Source of the DNA: an uncultured Ruminococcus sp.
Lineage (GTDB): Bacteria; Bacillota; Clostridia; Oscillospirales; Acutalibacteraceae
Direction of reading: 5' to 3'
DNA: 54,127 nt
Assembly (NCBI GenBank): GCA_934476515.1
Contig: CAKSNZ010000011.1
Span: 1-54,127 of the forward strand
In this document: piece by piece, positions 17,103 to 25,620 of the stretch
Numbering within the stretch: the stretch's first letter is position 1
Layout of the letters: each line of letters opens with the position of its first letter
Program-made: the position numbers and the translations under genes
Notes under the pieces: model-generated
What the model was told of the DNA's origin: nothing
Seen by the model: the letters and a program-made list of their open reading frames with translations, nothing else
Database searches by the model: none

Positions 17103-17941
17103 TATTCATCAGCTCTTCCGTCGTCACCGAACAACTTAATCTTGTACATAGCTCTTTCTTTGATAGCTTTTCTTACTTCTCTCTGCATAGCTAGGAATGG
17201 TTCATCCTTGTGAGCATTAACTGCTTCCATAGCTGCCTGACAAAGTTCTGTATGAATGTTGATCTTAGCAATGCCAAGGGAGATAGCCTTCTTAATATCT
17301 TCATCACCGATACCAGATGCACCGTGTAGAACTAGTGGAACATCAACTTCCTTAGCAACTGCTTCTAGTACATCAAAAGCTAGCTTTGGTTCTGATGAAT
17401 ATACACCGTGAACATTACCGATAGCAACAGCTAGAGAGTCACAACCAGTTCTTTCAACAAATTCCTTAGCCTTTGTTGGGTCTGTGTACTGGTATTCTGA
17501 AAGAGCTTCTTCATAAACTGTTTCGTTACCAACATGACCAAGTTCAGCTTCAACAGGAATGTTGTATGCGTGGAAATAATCAACACATCTCTTGATTTCT
17601 GCAACATTTTCTTCATATGGAAGAGCAGATGCGTCACGCATTACTGAATTCATACAGTGGTTAACAGCATTCTGTAGGATTGTCATATTACGACCGTGAT
17701 CCCAATGTTCAATAACAGGAACAGTAGCTTTCTTAGCCATTGAATCCATCATATAACAGAAATCTTCAAATGAAGTATTGCCTGTGAAACCTGTACCGAA
17801 TGAAATAATGATTGGAGCTCTTAGTTCTTCTGCTGCGTCAATAACGCCCATTAGCATTTCAGCATTCCAAACATTAAAGTGAGGAATAGCGTAATGTCCT
17901 TCTGTTGCTTTTCTTTCCCAATATCTGATATCTGATAACAT
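17102..17941 (-). CDS. class II fructose-bisphosphate aldolase family protein
   Basis: A 279-aa zinc-dependent ketose-bisphosphate aldolase (Fba/GatY/KbaY family). Visible elements are IISFGTG, the zinc ligands in EHWDHG, VEAELGHVG, GNVHGVYS, and HGASGIGDEDIKKAISLGI followed by KINIHTE, the phosphate-binding glycine/asparagine loop. All metal ligands are present. The family splits fructose-1,6-, tagatose-1,6- or related ketose bisphosphates, or ketose-1-phosphates, into DHAP and an aldehyde. Inside this operon it is the step that feeds the sugar into glycolysis. The family's usual length is 280-310, so it is full length. Ribosome site AAGGAG precedes the ATG. Confidence 0.9.
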   Translation of the reverse strand: MLSDIRYWERKATEGHYAIPHFNVWNAEMLMGVIDAAEELRAPIIISFGTGFTGNTSFEDFCYMMDSMAKKATVPVIEHWDHGRNMTILQNAVNHCMNSVMRDASALPYEENVAEIKRCVDYFHAYNIPVEAELGHVGNETVYEEALSEYQYTDPTKAKEFVERTGCDSLAVAIGNVHGVYSSEPKLAFDVLEAVAKEVDVPLVLHGASGIGDEDIKKAISLGIAKINIHTELCQAAMEAVNAHKDEPFLAMQREVRKAIKERAMYKIKLFGDDGRADE

Positions 17942-17971
17942 AATTAATTCTCCTTATTTTATTTTGTAATT

Positions 17972-19027
17972 TTACTCAGCTACTTTAACTACGCCCTTAA
18001 CCATATCTGCCTTCTTAACAGGGTCAATAGCGTCTTCAAATGCCTGTTGTACATCTTTATAATCGTAAATATGAGTAACCATATCCTTAACGTTGAACTT
18101 ACCACTTGCAATAGCTTCGATTGTCTGTGGGAAGTTGTTGCAATAACGGAAAGAAGTCTGAATTGTAACTTCTCTGTTAATCTTTAGGAAGTCAATTGGT
18201 ACCGGTTTTGACTGAGTACCGACCATCATAATCTTACCACCACGAGCAACAATCTGAACTGCCTGTTGAGCTGTAAATACAGAACCGGCCGCTTCAAATA
18301 CTAGGTCAACACCATGGTCACCATATAATTCTTCTGATCTTAATAGAGCAACAGTATCTTCTTCTTTACCGTTGATAACTCTTGAAGCACCTAACTTCTT
18401 AGCAAGTTCAAGACGCTTATTAAGAACATCAACAACTGTAATATCTGTTGCACCTAGACTCTTACATGCCTGTAGTACCATCAAACCGATTGTACCACCA
18501 CCAAGAATAACAATACTCTTACCAAGCATTGCACCACCAAGAATTGCTGCATGCATACCAACTGCTGCAGGTTCTACTAAAGCACCTTCTAGTGTTGACA
18601 TACCTTCAGGAATATGATATGTCCATTCTTCAGGCTGAGTCATATACTGTGTTAATGCACCCTTGTAGTTAGGCTGTGTTGCCATAAAATCTACACCTGG
18701 GCAAATGTTATATCTACCTTCACGGCAGTATTCACATGTGTTGTCAGGAACACCCGGTTCAATAAGAACCTTGTCACCAACTTTAAACTTTGTAACCTTT
18801 GAGCCGATCTTTACAACTTCACCGGCAACCTCATGACCTAGACCAATCTTTGTGTTAGGATCTTTAGGTGGGATAAATGGACCAAACTCAAAACCATGGA
18901 TGTCAGAACCACACATTCCGACATATTCAACTTTCATTAATATTTCATTATCTTTTGGCTCCGGAACAGGACATTCCTGGATTTCAAACTTCTTAGGAGT
19001 TACCAAAATTGCTTCAGAATTTTTCAT
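17972..19027 (-). CDS. zinc-dependent polyol dehydrogenase (MDR family)
   Basis: A 351-aa medium-chain dehydrogenase. Catalytic zinc ligands are seen in CGSDIHG (about 38-44) and GHEVAGEVVKIG (about 64-75); the structural zinc lobe has CEYCREGRYNIC; the nucleotide fold is VILGGGTIGLMVLQ followed by an acidic VVDVLNKR, which favours NAD over NADP. The closest broad match is sorbitol/xylitol/threonine dehydrogenases. It sits between the permease and aldolase genes, so oxidation of a polyol (or a sugar C-OH) to a ketose after uptake is the probable role. It is one of two MDR enzymes in the operon, which suggests two different positions or stereocentres are oxidised. Ribosome site AAAGGAG precedes the ATG. 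Confidence 0.88.
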   Translation of the reverse strand: MKNSEAILVTPKKFEIQECPVPEPKDNEILMKVEYVGMCGSDIHGFEFGPFIPPKDPNTKIGLGHEVAGEVVKIGSKVTKFKVGDKVLIEPGVPDNTCEYCREGRYNICPGVDFMATQPNYKGALTQYMTQPEEWTYHIPEGMSTLEGALVEPAAVGMHAAILGGAMLGKSIVILGGGTIGLMVLQACKSLGATDITVVDVLNKRLELAKKLGASRVINGKEEDTVALLRSEELYGDHGVDLVFEAAGSVFTAQQAVQIVARGGKIMMVGTQSKPVPIDFLKINREVTIQTSFRYCNNFPQTIEAIASGKFNVKDMVTHIYDYKDVQQAFEDAIDPVKKADMVKGVVKVAE

Positions 19028-19150
19028 AATTATTACTCCTTTTCTTTACCGGAGCCTAGTTGCCTAGGCTCCGAACTCATAAAGATTTACTCAACTTGAG
19101 CTTTTGCTCAAGACCTGCTTTTTAATATTTTCTCTCTTAATAAATTTTAA

Positions 19151-20563
19151 TTAGTCAACGTTACCGATTTCTTCTACAGATTCGCCTCTTGTTTCAACGC
19201 CTAGGAAGATGATAGAAACTGCGATTACTGCTGCGATAACTGCGATAACGATAAATACATTACCCGGTGTATTGAATGATGCTGTACCGTCAGCGTTACT
19301 TACTGTACCTGCGATTGTTGGGATAAGTGATAGGAAGATAACGTTACTTACACGACCCATTGCATTACAGAAACCTGAACCTGATAGCTTAGCTGATGTT
19401 GGCCACATTTCTGGAACATAAACTGCTGATGCGTAGCAAACATACATATAAATAACTGTGTTTAGGATGAATGTCATAACGATGATACCTGTAACACCTA
19501 GAGAAGGAGCTAAAGTACCTGTTGCAATACCTAAACCGGCCATTAATACTAGTAAGGCAACACCGGTAACCTTACGAGGTAGCTTATCCATAATTAGAGA
19601 AGCGATGAAGATACCGAATGGAGCACCGAATAGACCAAACATTGTCATAAACTGTGAGTCTTTTGTATCATAGCCCCAGCTTGATAGTAGTGTAGGCATC
19701 CAGTTCATTAGTGTGTACTGGATTGTGTTCATACCGATAAGTACAAGTGAACCAACGATAGTTCTCTTTAGAAGTTTGCCCTTGAATAGAGCTGTATAAG
19801 GAAGTTTCTTAACTGGCTTTTCTGATACTTCCTGTACCGGAGGAAGAGCCTTGCCTGTTGACTTTTCGATTTCCTTTTCGATCTTTGTCATAATAGCATC
19901 TGCTTCTTCTACTCTACCCTGAGATTCTAGCCATCTTGGAGATTCTGGGAATTTAACATAGATGATAATTGATGCGATGATTGATAGGATTGATGGAATC
20001 ATAAACTGGATTCTCCAGTTCATTGCCTGGCTAACGCCTGCTGAAACGATTAGAAGTGCAATACCATTGCAGATTGGGTGAGCCCAGTTGCCGATGAATG
20101 ATGTACGGCTTGACCATGTACCACGGTTCTTACCAGGAACATATTCTGTAAAGCCGGCGAATAAAACAACTAGGAGAGCACCAAGAGCTATACCCTGAAT
20201 TACTCTGAATACGAATAGTACGTAGACGTTAGGTGAACAAGCACCACCGATCATAGCGATGATATGAATTACTTCGTAAAGAAGAATACTTTTCTTTCTA
20301 CCGATCTTATCACCGATTGGACCACCAATAAGTGCACCAAATAACTGACCAATAGTGTAAGAAGTACCCCACATAGCAAGTAGTCCTGCACTACCTTCAA
20401 ACCAACCTATTTCGTTCAAAATATTTTGAACTGCGCCACCGATACCGTTTGACCAGCATACTAGAAGTGCGAATGCTGTAACTAGCCACATTTTGATATG
20501 CCACTTAGATTGAGGTAAACGGTCTAACCTCGCACCAATGTTTGCATTTGTTTTTTTACCCAT
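19151..20563 (-). CDS. MFS sugar-type transporter
   Basis: A 470-aa, 12-TM major facilitator. Loop 2-3 carries GGPIGDKIGRKKSIL and the central loop begins with PESPRWLESQGRVEEAD, the sugar-porter hallmark. Other bacterial MFS with this loop take up polyols, aromatic acids or hexoses. It lies inside the catabolic operon between the epimerase and a dehydrogenase, so it should import the operon's substrate unphosphorylated; this agrees with the presence of a PfkB kinase and the absence of PTS genes. The central loop of about 60 residues (EIEKSTGKALPPV...) is normal for the subfamily. Confidence 0.88.
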   Translation of the reverse strand: MGKKTNANIGARLDRLPQSKWHIKMWLVTAFALLVCWSNGIGGAVQNILNEIGWFEGSAGLLAMWGTSYTIGQLFGALIGGPIGDKIGRKKSILLYEVIHIIAMIGGACSPNVYVLFVFRVIQGIALGALLVVLFAGFTEYVPGKNRGTWSSRTSFIGNWAHPICNGIALLIVSAGVSQAMNWRIQFMIPSILSIIASIIIYVKFPESPRWLESQGRVEEADAIMTKIEKEIEKSTGKALPPVQEVSEKPVKKLPYTALFKGKLLKRTIVGSLVLIGMNTIQYTLMNWMPTLLSSWGYDTKDSQFMTMFGLFGAPFGIFIASLIMDKLPRKVTGVALLVLMAGLGIATGTLAPSLGVTGIIVMTFILNTVIYMYVCYASAVYVPEMWPTSAKLSGSGFCNAMGRVSNVIFLSLIPTIAGTVSNADGTASFNTPGNVFIVIAVIAAVIAVSIIFLGVETRGESVEEIGNVD

Positions 20564-20614
20564 TATTTTCTCCTTTTTATTTTTTAAAAGTTTCCGTAAC
20601 TTTTAATTCCTCAC

Positions 20615-21319
20615 TTAGATTGCGTCCCTTTCGACACCCTGAAGTTCCGTTTCAACTTCATTTTCCATAATTTCCCAAGCCTTTGAGAAATCTTCATCCT
20701 TGTTCCATAGAGCAGGAGGTCCAAGAATAACCATATCAGCACCTGCTTTATAAAGTGGAGCATATAGTTCCTTGTTCATTGAACCGTCTGCTTCAATTAA
20801 GAAGTTTAGATTTCTTTCTTTTCTAATCTTAGATAACTTCTTAATCTTAACAAACATCTGAGGATCAACCTTCTGTCCTGAAATGCCGGGATCAACAATC
20901 ATTATTGTTACCTTATCAAGTAATGGAAGATAAAACTCGATTGCTTCCAGTGGAACTGATGGACTTAAAGCAACACCGGCTTTGCATCCTAACTCTTTAA
21001 TCTTGTTGATTGTTACGAAAGCATCACCTTCGATACAATCTGTGTGAGGTGTAATATAAGTAGCACCTGCTTTAGCGAATGTTTCAAGATACTGTTGAGG
21101 ATGTTTAATCATTAAGTGAGCATCCATTGGCTTTAGGTTATCAATATGTTTATTAAGATAATCTAAGTAATCAGGTCCAATACCGTAACTTGGAACATAT
21201 ACGCCATCTTTAATATCCATATGAAGAAAATCTGATTTTTCATTGATTATCTTCATTTGTTCTTCAACATGAAATAAATCACAACAGCCCACTGAAGGAG
21301 CAATCAAAAGTTTTCTCAT
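20615..21319 (-). CDS. D-allulose-6-phosphate/ribulose-5-phosphate-type 3-epimerase
   Basis: A 234-aa TIM-barrel epimerase. It has IAPSVGCCDL at the start, HMDIKDGVYVPSYG (metal-binding His and catalytic Asp), MDAHLMIKHP, IMIVDPGISGQK (second catalytic Asp), and EADGSMN and ADMVILGPPALW for phosphate binding. Relative to canonical Rpe (GGQ.F and VDGG motifs), the changes to SGQKVDPQM and EADGS resemble AlsE of the allose pathway, which converts D-allulose-6-P to D-fructose-6-P. In this operon it would bring an epimeric ketose phosphate onto the fructose/tagatose track before kinase and aldolase. Ribulose-5-P remains a possible substrate. Confidence 0.82.
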   Translation of the reverse strand: MRKLLIAPSVGCCDLFHVEEQMKIINEKSDFLHMDIKDGVYVPSYGIGPDYLDYLNKHIDNLKPMDAHLMIKHPQQYLETFAKAGATYITPHTDCIEGDAFVTINKIKELGCKAGVALSPSVPLEAIEFYLPLLDKVTIMIVDPGISGQKVDPQMFVKIKKLSKIRKERNLNFLIEADGSMNKELYAPLYKAGADMVILGPPALWNKDEDFSKAWEIMENEVETELQGVERDAI

Positions 21320-21358
21320 TTTTTATACCCTCTATATAAATACCTTTTAAATTAACTA

Positions 21359-22456
21359 TTAGTCGTTGTAATCGTAATGGAAGATAACCTTAATAGCTTT
21401 CTTCTTTGCCATTGCATCGAAGCCTTCCTTCCACTGTGAAAGACCAATTCTGTGAGTAATCATTGGCTGAACCTTAATCTGACCTGACTGAAGAAGTCTG
21501 ATACAGTTTCTCCAAGAAGTTGAGTCATAAGCCATATGACCGATAATGCTCTTGTTCCAAGATGTTACATCGTTGATTGAGAATTCAAGTGGCTTGAAGC
21601 CCATACCAACTCTAACGATTTCTGCGTTTGGTCTTGTCATTTCAAGTGCCTGCTTAAGAGCTACATTAGCACCTGAACATTCAATAACTAAACCTAAGTT
21701 ATCTCTGCCACAGATTTCTGTACATCTAGCAACAACATCTTCCTTAGAACCGTTAACACAATGTGTAGCACCAAGTTCCATAGCAACAGGGAATCTAACT
21801 TCTACATCATCGTCAAGGCCAACCATAACAATGTTTACAGCACCCATTAGCTTTGCAATCTGTACTGAGAATAGACCAAGTGGACCTGTACCGAATACTA
21901 CAACATCCTGACCAGGAATTAGGTGAGACTGCTGAGCAACTGCCTTGTAAGCATTACAGATAGGATCAAGAACTGCTGCTTCTTCATACTTAACACCTTC
22001 TGGGATTTCCCAAATTGCGTGTTTGTGAATTGCTAGGATTTCACCGGGTACTTTACAATACTTTGAGAAACCGCCGCCCCATGTGTTGTTGTCTAGACCA
22101 AGGTTAACCTTGTGTTCACAACATAGGAAGTCACCCTGTTCACAAGCCGGACAAACACCACAAACATGAGCACTGTTGTCTGATACAACTCTCTGACCTA
22201 CGTGCCAGTCTTTTACGTTTTCGCCAACCTTTACGATTTCACCTGCGAATTCATGACCACGAACTGACTGCTGTTGACCTTCACAGTTTGTATCATCATA
22301 ACCGTTGTCAACACCCCAGTGTTTCATGTCAGCACCACAAATTGCTGCTGCCTTGATCTCAAGGATAATGTCGTCTGGACCACATTCTGGTTCCGGATAA
22401 TTTTCCATCATCTTGTAGCCACCAAATGCTGTTCCGAATCTTTTTAAAGCATGCAT
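21359..22456 (-). CDS. zinc-dependent alcohol/polyol dehydrogenase (MDR family)
   Basis: A 365-aa medium-chain dehydrogenase, first gene of the operon. The catalytic zinc region is CGADMKHWG with RGHEFAGEIVKVGE; the structural zinc loop CGVCPACEQGDFLCC has four cysteines; the cofactor site is VFGTGPLGLFSVQIAKLMG. Its long, glutamine-rich segment after the catalytic Cys (YDDTNCEGQQQSV) is seen in galactitol/altritol/sorbitol-type enzymes, and only weakly resembles the second dehydrogenase at 17972-19027. First position behind the promoter fits an initiating oxidation. AAGGAG lies 8 bp before the ATG. The leader between promoter and gene contains a small CCCTT/AAGGG hairpin. Confidence 0.85.
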   Translation of the reverse strand: MHALKRFGTAFGGYKMMENYPEPECGPDDIILEIKAAAICGADMKHWGVDNGYDDTNCEGQQQSVRGHEFAGEIVKVGENVKDWHVGQRVVSDNSAHVCGVCPACEQGDFLCCEHKVNLGLDNNTWGGGFSKYCKVPGEILAIHKHAIWEIPEGVKYEEAAVLDPICNAYKAVAQQSHLIPGQDVVVFGTGPLGLFSVQIAKLMGAVNIVMVGLDDDVEVRFPVAMELGATHCVNGSKEDVVARCTEICGRDNLGLVIECSGANVALKQALEMTRPNAEIVRVGMGFKPLEFSINDVTSWNKSIIGHMAYDSTSWRNCIRLLQSGQIKVQPMITHRIGLSQWKEGFDAMAKKKAIKVIFHYDYND

Positions 22457-22523
22457 AAATAAATCTCCTTTATGAATTAATTTTTTACCCTTTATCGAAG
22501 GGCTTTATTTATTTGACACCTAT

Positions 22524-22552
22524 ATAATACACCTACTATTTGTTGATTTCAA
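22524..22552 (-). promoter_or_regulatory. promoter of the polyol/ketose operon
   Basis: TTGAAA (22547-22552), 17-bp spacer, TATTAT (22524-22529) on the minus strand, about 70 bp before the first start codon. Confidence 0.7.
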
Positions 22553-22574
22553 GCATTATTTTCTTTTTTTCGGA

Positions 22575-22599
22575 CTTTTGTAGGCTTGTACAACAAAAG
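22575..22599. promoter_or_regulatory. possible operator upstream of the operon
   Basis: CTTTTGT and ACAAAAG form a 7-bp inverted repeat with an 11-bp centre, beginning 22 bp upstream of the operon -35. The position would suit an activator or an upstream repressor half-site; the DeoR protein encoded beyond the operon is the obvious candidate. No second copy was found near the core promoter. Confidence 0.3.
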
Positions 22600-22744
22600 A
22601 CTCTTTCGTTTGTGCATTGTGCCAATATAAATATAATAATTTCCACATATCTAACTATTTTTATACTATTATGACTATATATAATTCTGTTAATGAATTA
22701 ATTGTTAATAAACTTACCCCTATATTACCTACATTTGCTAATTT

Positions 22745-22924
22745 GGATTTCCCACATTCTACCTTTAATTTTTTGTTTTGCACAGATTAAATGTTGGAAA
22801 ACAAAAAACTAACAATTATTTAACATTCATTTATATAATTGGACAGTTTAATTATAAACCTCATAAATACTGACCTATTAATTCTTCTATACAATATAAA
22901 TGCAAGTTGTGGATTTCCCACATT
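22745..22924. repeat. two copies of a 14-bp motif upstream of ddl
   Basis: GGATTTCCCACATT occurs at 22745-22758 and 22911-22924, 166 bp apart, in the AT-rich 589-bp gap between the divergent sugar operon and ddl. The right copy is preceded by TGT, making the inverted repeat TGTGG-ATTTC-CCACA. It could be a regulator site controlling either direction. The rest of the gap shows no ORF or RNA structure I would call. Confidence 0.35.
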
Positions 22925-22971
22925 GTATAAATAAGAACTTTAAATCAAACTTTACTTTGTATATATGTCAA

Positions 22972-23000
22972 TTGAATTTTCATATTAAATGTATTATAAT
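22972..23000 (+). promoter_or_regulatory. promoter of ddl-murF
   Basis: TTGAAT (22972-22977), 17-bp spacer, TATAAT (22995-23000); start codon 46 bp downstream with ribosome site AGGAGAG. Confidence 0.75.
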
Positions 23001-23045
23001 AAAACGGTATTAAAATTTAGCCTAAGATATATAGGAGAGTAAAAA

Positions 23046-24095
23046 ATGAAAATTGTAGTATTAGCCGGTGGATTATGTAGCGAAAGAAATGTATCCATAG
23101 TTTCCGGTAAGCAAGTATATAACGCATTAAGAAAGAAAGGTCACAATGTTGTTCTTCTTGATGTATTTATGGGTTACGAGGAATCTCCTTGTGATATTGA
23201 TGAACTATTTGAGAACAACTATTCATTTGCCGGTGATATAACTGTTGATGAGCTTGTACCTGATTTAAAGGCTGTTAAGGCATCAAGAAAGAATCAGAGT
23301 GACTGTTTCCTAGGTGACAATGTTGCTGATATTTGCAGAAAAGCAGATATTACATTCTTAGCTTTACATGGTGGTGTTGGCGAGAATGGTCAAATTCAAG
23401 CTACACTTGATATGCTTGGAATTAAATATACAGGCCCTAACTACCTTGGTTGTGCTATTGCAATGAACAAGGGTGTTACAAAAAGTGTTCTAAAGCAAAA
23501 CAGAGTTTCTGTACCGGAAGGAGAAATTTTTACTCCTGCTGATAAGGAAAACGGTAGAATTGGCAGTTGGAACAGTTTCCCATGTGTAGTAAAACCTTGT
23601 AACGGTGGTTCTTCTGTTGGTGTTTCTATTGTTGAGGACAAGAAAGACTTTAACAAAGCAATGGCTGATGCTTTTGCTTGGGAAGATGAGGTTGTTGTTG
23701 AAGAATATATTAAGGGTAGAGAATTTTCTATCGGTTTAATTGAAGGCAAAGCACTTCCTATTATTGAAATTATCCCTGAAAGTGGTTTCTATGATTATGT
23801 AAACAAGTATCAGGCAGGTAAAACTAAGGATGTATGTCCTGCCGAATTATCAGAAGAAGTTACAAAGAAAATGCAAAGTGAAGCTGAAAAGGCATTCAAG
23901 GCACTTAACCTTGACTCTTATGCAAGAATTGACTTCCTACTAGATAAGGATAACAATACATACTGTTTGGAGGCTAACTCACTACCCGGTATGACACCTA
24001 CAAGCCTACTACCACAGGAAGCATTAGTTCTCGGTACAAATTATGAAGACCTATGCGAACAGATTATTGAAGTATCATTAAAGAAGTATAAGTAA
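23046..24095 (+). CDS. ddl: D-alanine--D-alanine ligase
   Basis: A 349-aa ATP-grasp ligase that joins two D-alanines for the peptidoglycan stem. Motifs in order: LAGGLCSERNVSIVSG (first substrate loop), LHGGVGENGQIQATLD, YTGPNYLGCAIAMNKGVTK, FPCVVKPCNGGSSVGVSIV (ATP-grasp lysine and glycine loop), VEEYIKGREFSIG, and YCLEANSLPGMTPTSLLP (metal-binding Glu/Asn and product site). Length and motifs are normal. It has its own promoter and is followed one base later by murF, whose product adds the dipeptide; this is a classical wall pair. Confidence 0.96.
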   Translation: MKIVVLAGGLCSERNVSIVSGKQVYNALRKKGHNVVLLDVFMGYEESPCDIDELFENNYSFAGDITVDELVPDLKAVKASRKNQSDCFLGDNVADICRKADITFLALHGGVGENGQIQATLDMLGIKYTGPNYLGCAIAMNKGVTKSVLKQNRVSVPEGEIFTPADKENGRIGSWNSFPCVVKPCNGGSSVGVSIVEDKKDFNKAMADAFAWEDEVVVEEYIKGREFSIGLIEGKALPIIEIIPESGFYDYVNKYQAGKTKDVCPAELSEEVTKKMQSEAEKAFKALNLDSYARIDFLLDKDNNTYCLEANSLPGMTPTSLLPQEALVLGTNYEDLCEQIIEVSLKKYK

Positions 24096-24096
24096 T

Positions 24097-25452
24097 ATGA
24101 AAGCTATAACTATAAAAGAAATACTGGATAGCTGTAACGGTAACTTTATCGGTGCAGAAGAAAATCTAAATACTAAGGTAACTTCTATTGTTACTGACTC
24201 AAGACAAGCAAAAGCAAATTCTATGTTTGTTGCTATTAAAGGTGAAAAGGTTGATGGTCACAAGTTTGTACCTATGACATACAGTCAAGGTGCAGTTTGT
24301 GCATTAGTTGAAGAAAAAGTAGATTGTGATATTCCACAGATTGTAGTTGAAAGCACATTACAAGCAGTTAAGGATATTGCAGAATACTACAGAAGCCTTT
24401 TCACAATTCCTTTCATTGGTGTAACAGGTAGTGTTGGTAAAACTTCCACTAAGGAAATGTTGGCATCAGTATTAAAGGAAAAATTTAAGGTTCACAAAAC
24501 ACAAGGTAACTTTAACAATGAACTTGGTGTACCACTTACACTATTTGCTATGGAAGAAGATACAGAAGTAGCTATTATTGAAATGGGTATTTCCGATTTT
24601 GGTGAAATGACCAGACTTTCTAAAATAGTTAAACCTAATATTTGTGTTATCACTAACATTGGTTGTTGCCACCTAGAAAATTTAGGTGACAGAGATGGTG
24701 TACTAAAGGCTAAAACAGAAATGTTTAAAAATATGCAGAAAGACGGCAAAATCTTCTTGTGTGGCGATGATGACAAGTTAAGTACCGTTAAAGAGTACAA
24801 AGGTATTGTCCCTACTTTCTACGGTCTAAATGACACCAACAAATACTATGGTGAAATTATAGAAAACAACAGCGAAAAGGGTATCAAGTGTAATCTGCAT
24901 TTTGATGGCAAAAGTATTCCTGTTACTGTACCTGCTATCGGTAACCATATGGTAGCAAATGCAATGGCTTCAGTTGCTATCGGTAAATACCTTGGAATGA
25001 CTGATGAAGAAATTGTCAGAGGTATCGAAAGCTACAGTACAATCGGTGGCAGAAACAATGTTATCAAAACTGACAAATACACAGTAATTGATGACTGTTA
25101 CAACGCTAACCCTACTTCTACTAAAGCATCTATTGACACAATTGCTAACTTTAGCAACCCTAGAAAAGTATGTATCCTTGGTGATATGAAGGAACTTGGC
25201 AAGGACGAAATTGCTTTACACAAGGAAGTTGGTGCTAAAGCTGAAGAAAGCAAGATTGATGTGCTGATTACAGTTGGTGACTTAGCAAAAGAAATGCAAA
25301 GTCAGTTAAAGAATACTAAGGGTTATCACTTTGATAATAACGAAAGTTTGATTAAAGAATTACCAGGTATTCTGAAAGACAATGATGCAATCCTTATAAA
25401 AGCAAGTCATTCAATGCACTTTGAAGAAATCGTAAAAGCAATTACAGAATAA
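24097..25452 (+). CDS. murF: UDP-MurNAc-tripeptide--D-Ala-D-Ala ligase
   Basis: A 451-aa Mur ligase that attaches D-Ala-D-Ala to UDP-MurNAc-tripeptide in the cytoplasm. The N-terminal substrate domain has TDSRQAKANSMFVAIKGEKVDGHKF split over residues 31-55; the ATP loop is GVTGSVGKTSTKEM (about 107-120); TQGNFNNELGVPLT and EMGISDFGEM are MurF-specific; the C-terminal domain has DDCYNANPTS. The ATG follows the ddl stop by one base with no separate strong ribosome site, so translation is coupled to ddl. Full length. Confidence 0.96.
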   Translation: MKAITIKEILDSCNGNFIGAEENLNTKVTSIVTDSRQAKANSMFVAIKGEKVDGHKFVPMTYSQGAVCALVEEKVDCDIPQIVVESTLQAVKDIAEYYRSLFTIPFIGVTGSVGKTSTKEMLASVLKEKFKVHKTQGNFNNELGVPLTLFAMEEDTEVAIIEMGISDFGEMTRLSKIVKPNICVITNIGCCHLENLGDRDGVLKAKTEMFKNMQKDGKIFLCGDDDKLSTVKEYKGIVPTFYGLNDTNKYYGEIIENNSEKGIKCNLHFDGKSIPVTVPAIGNHMVANAMASVAIGKYLGMTDEEIVRGIESYSTIGGRNNVIKTDKYTVIDDCYNANPTSTKASIDTIANFSNPRKVCILGDMKELGKDEIALHKEVGAKAEESKIDVLITVGDLAKEMQSQLKNTKGYHFDNNESLIKELPGILKDNDAILIKASHSMHFEEIVKAITE

Positions 25453-25459
25453 ATTAACT

Positions 25460-25486
25460 ATCAGCCCTTAGGGGCTGATTTTTTTA
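25460..25486 (+). terminator. terminator of ddl-murF
   Basis: ATCAGCCC-TTAG-GGGCTGAT stem followed by TTTTTT. Confidence 0.92.
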
Positions 25487-25544
25487 TTACTTTTTACATA
25501 CATATAATAGTAAGCACATTTATATATCAATGTTGTAATAAGTG

Positions 25545-25574
25545 TTGATATTATATATTGTATAGTGGTATAAT
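25545..25574 (+). promoter_or_regulatory. promoter of the LCP gene
   Basis: TTGATA (25545-25550), 18-bp spacer ending in TGG, TATAAT (25569-25574): an extended -10 promoter. Ribosome site AAGGAGGG follows. Confidence 0.7.
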
Positions 25575-25620
25575 TCTATTATGGAATTTTGCTAAAATTC
25601 AAGGAGGGTAATTTGATAAT

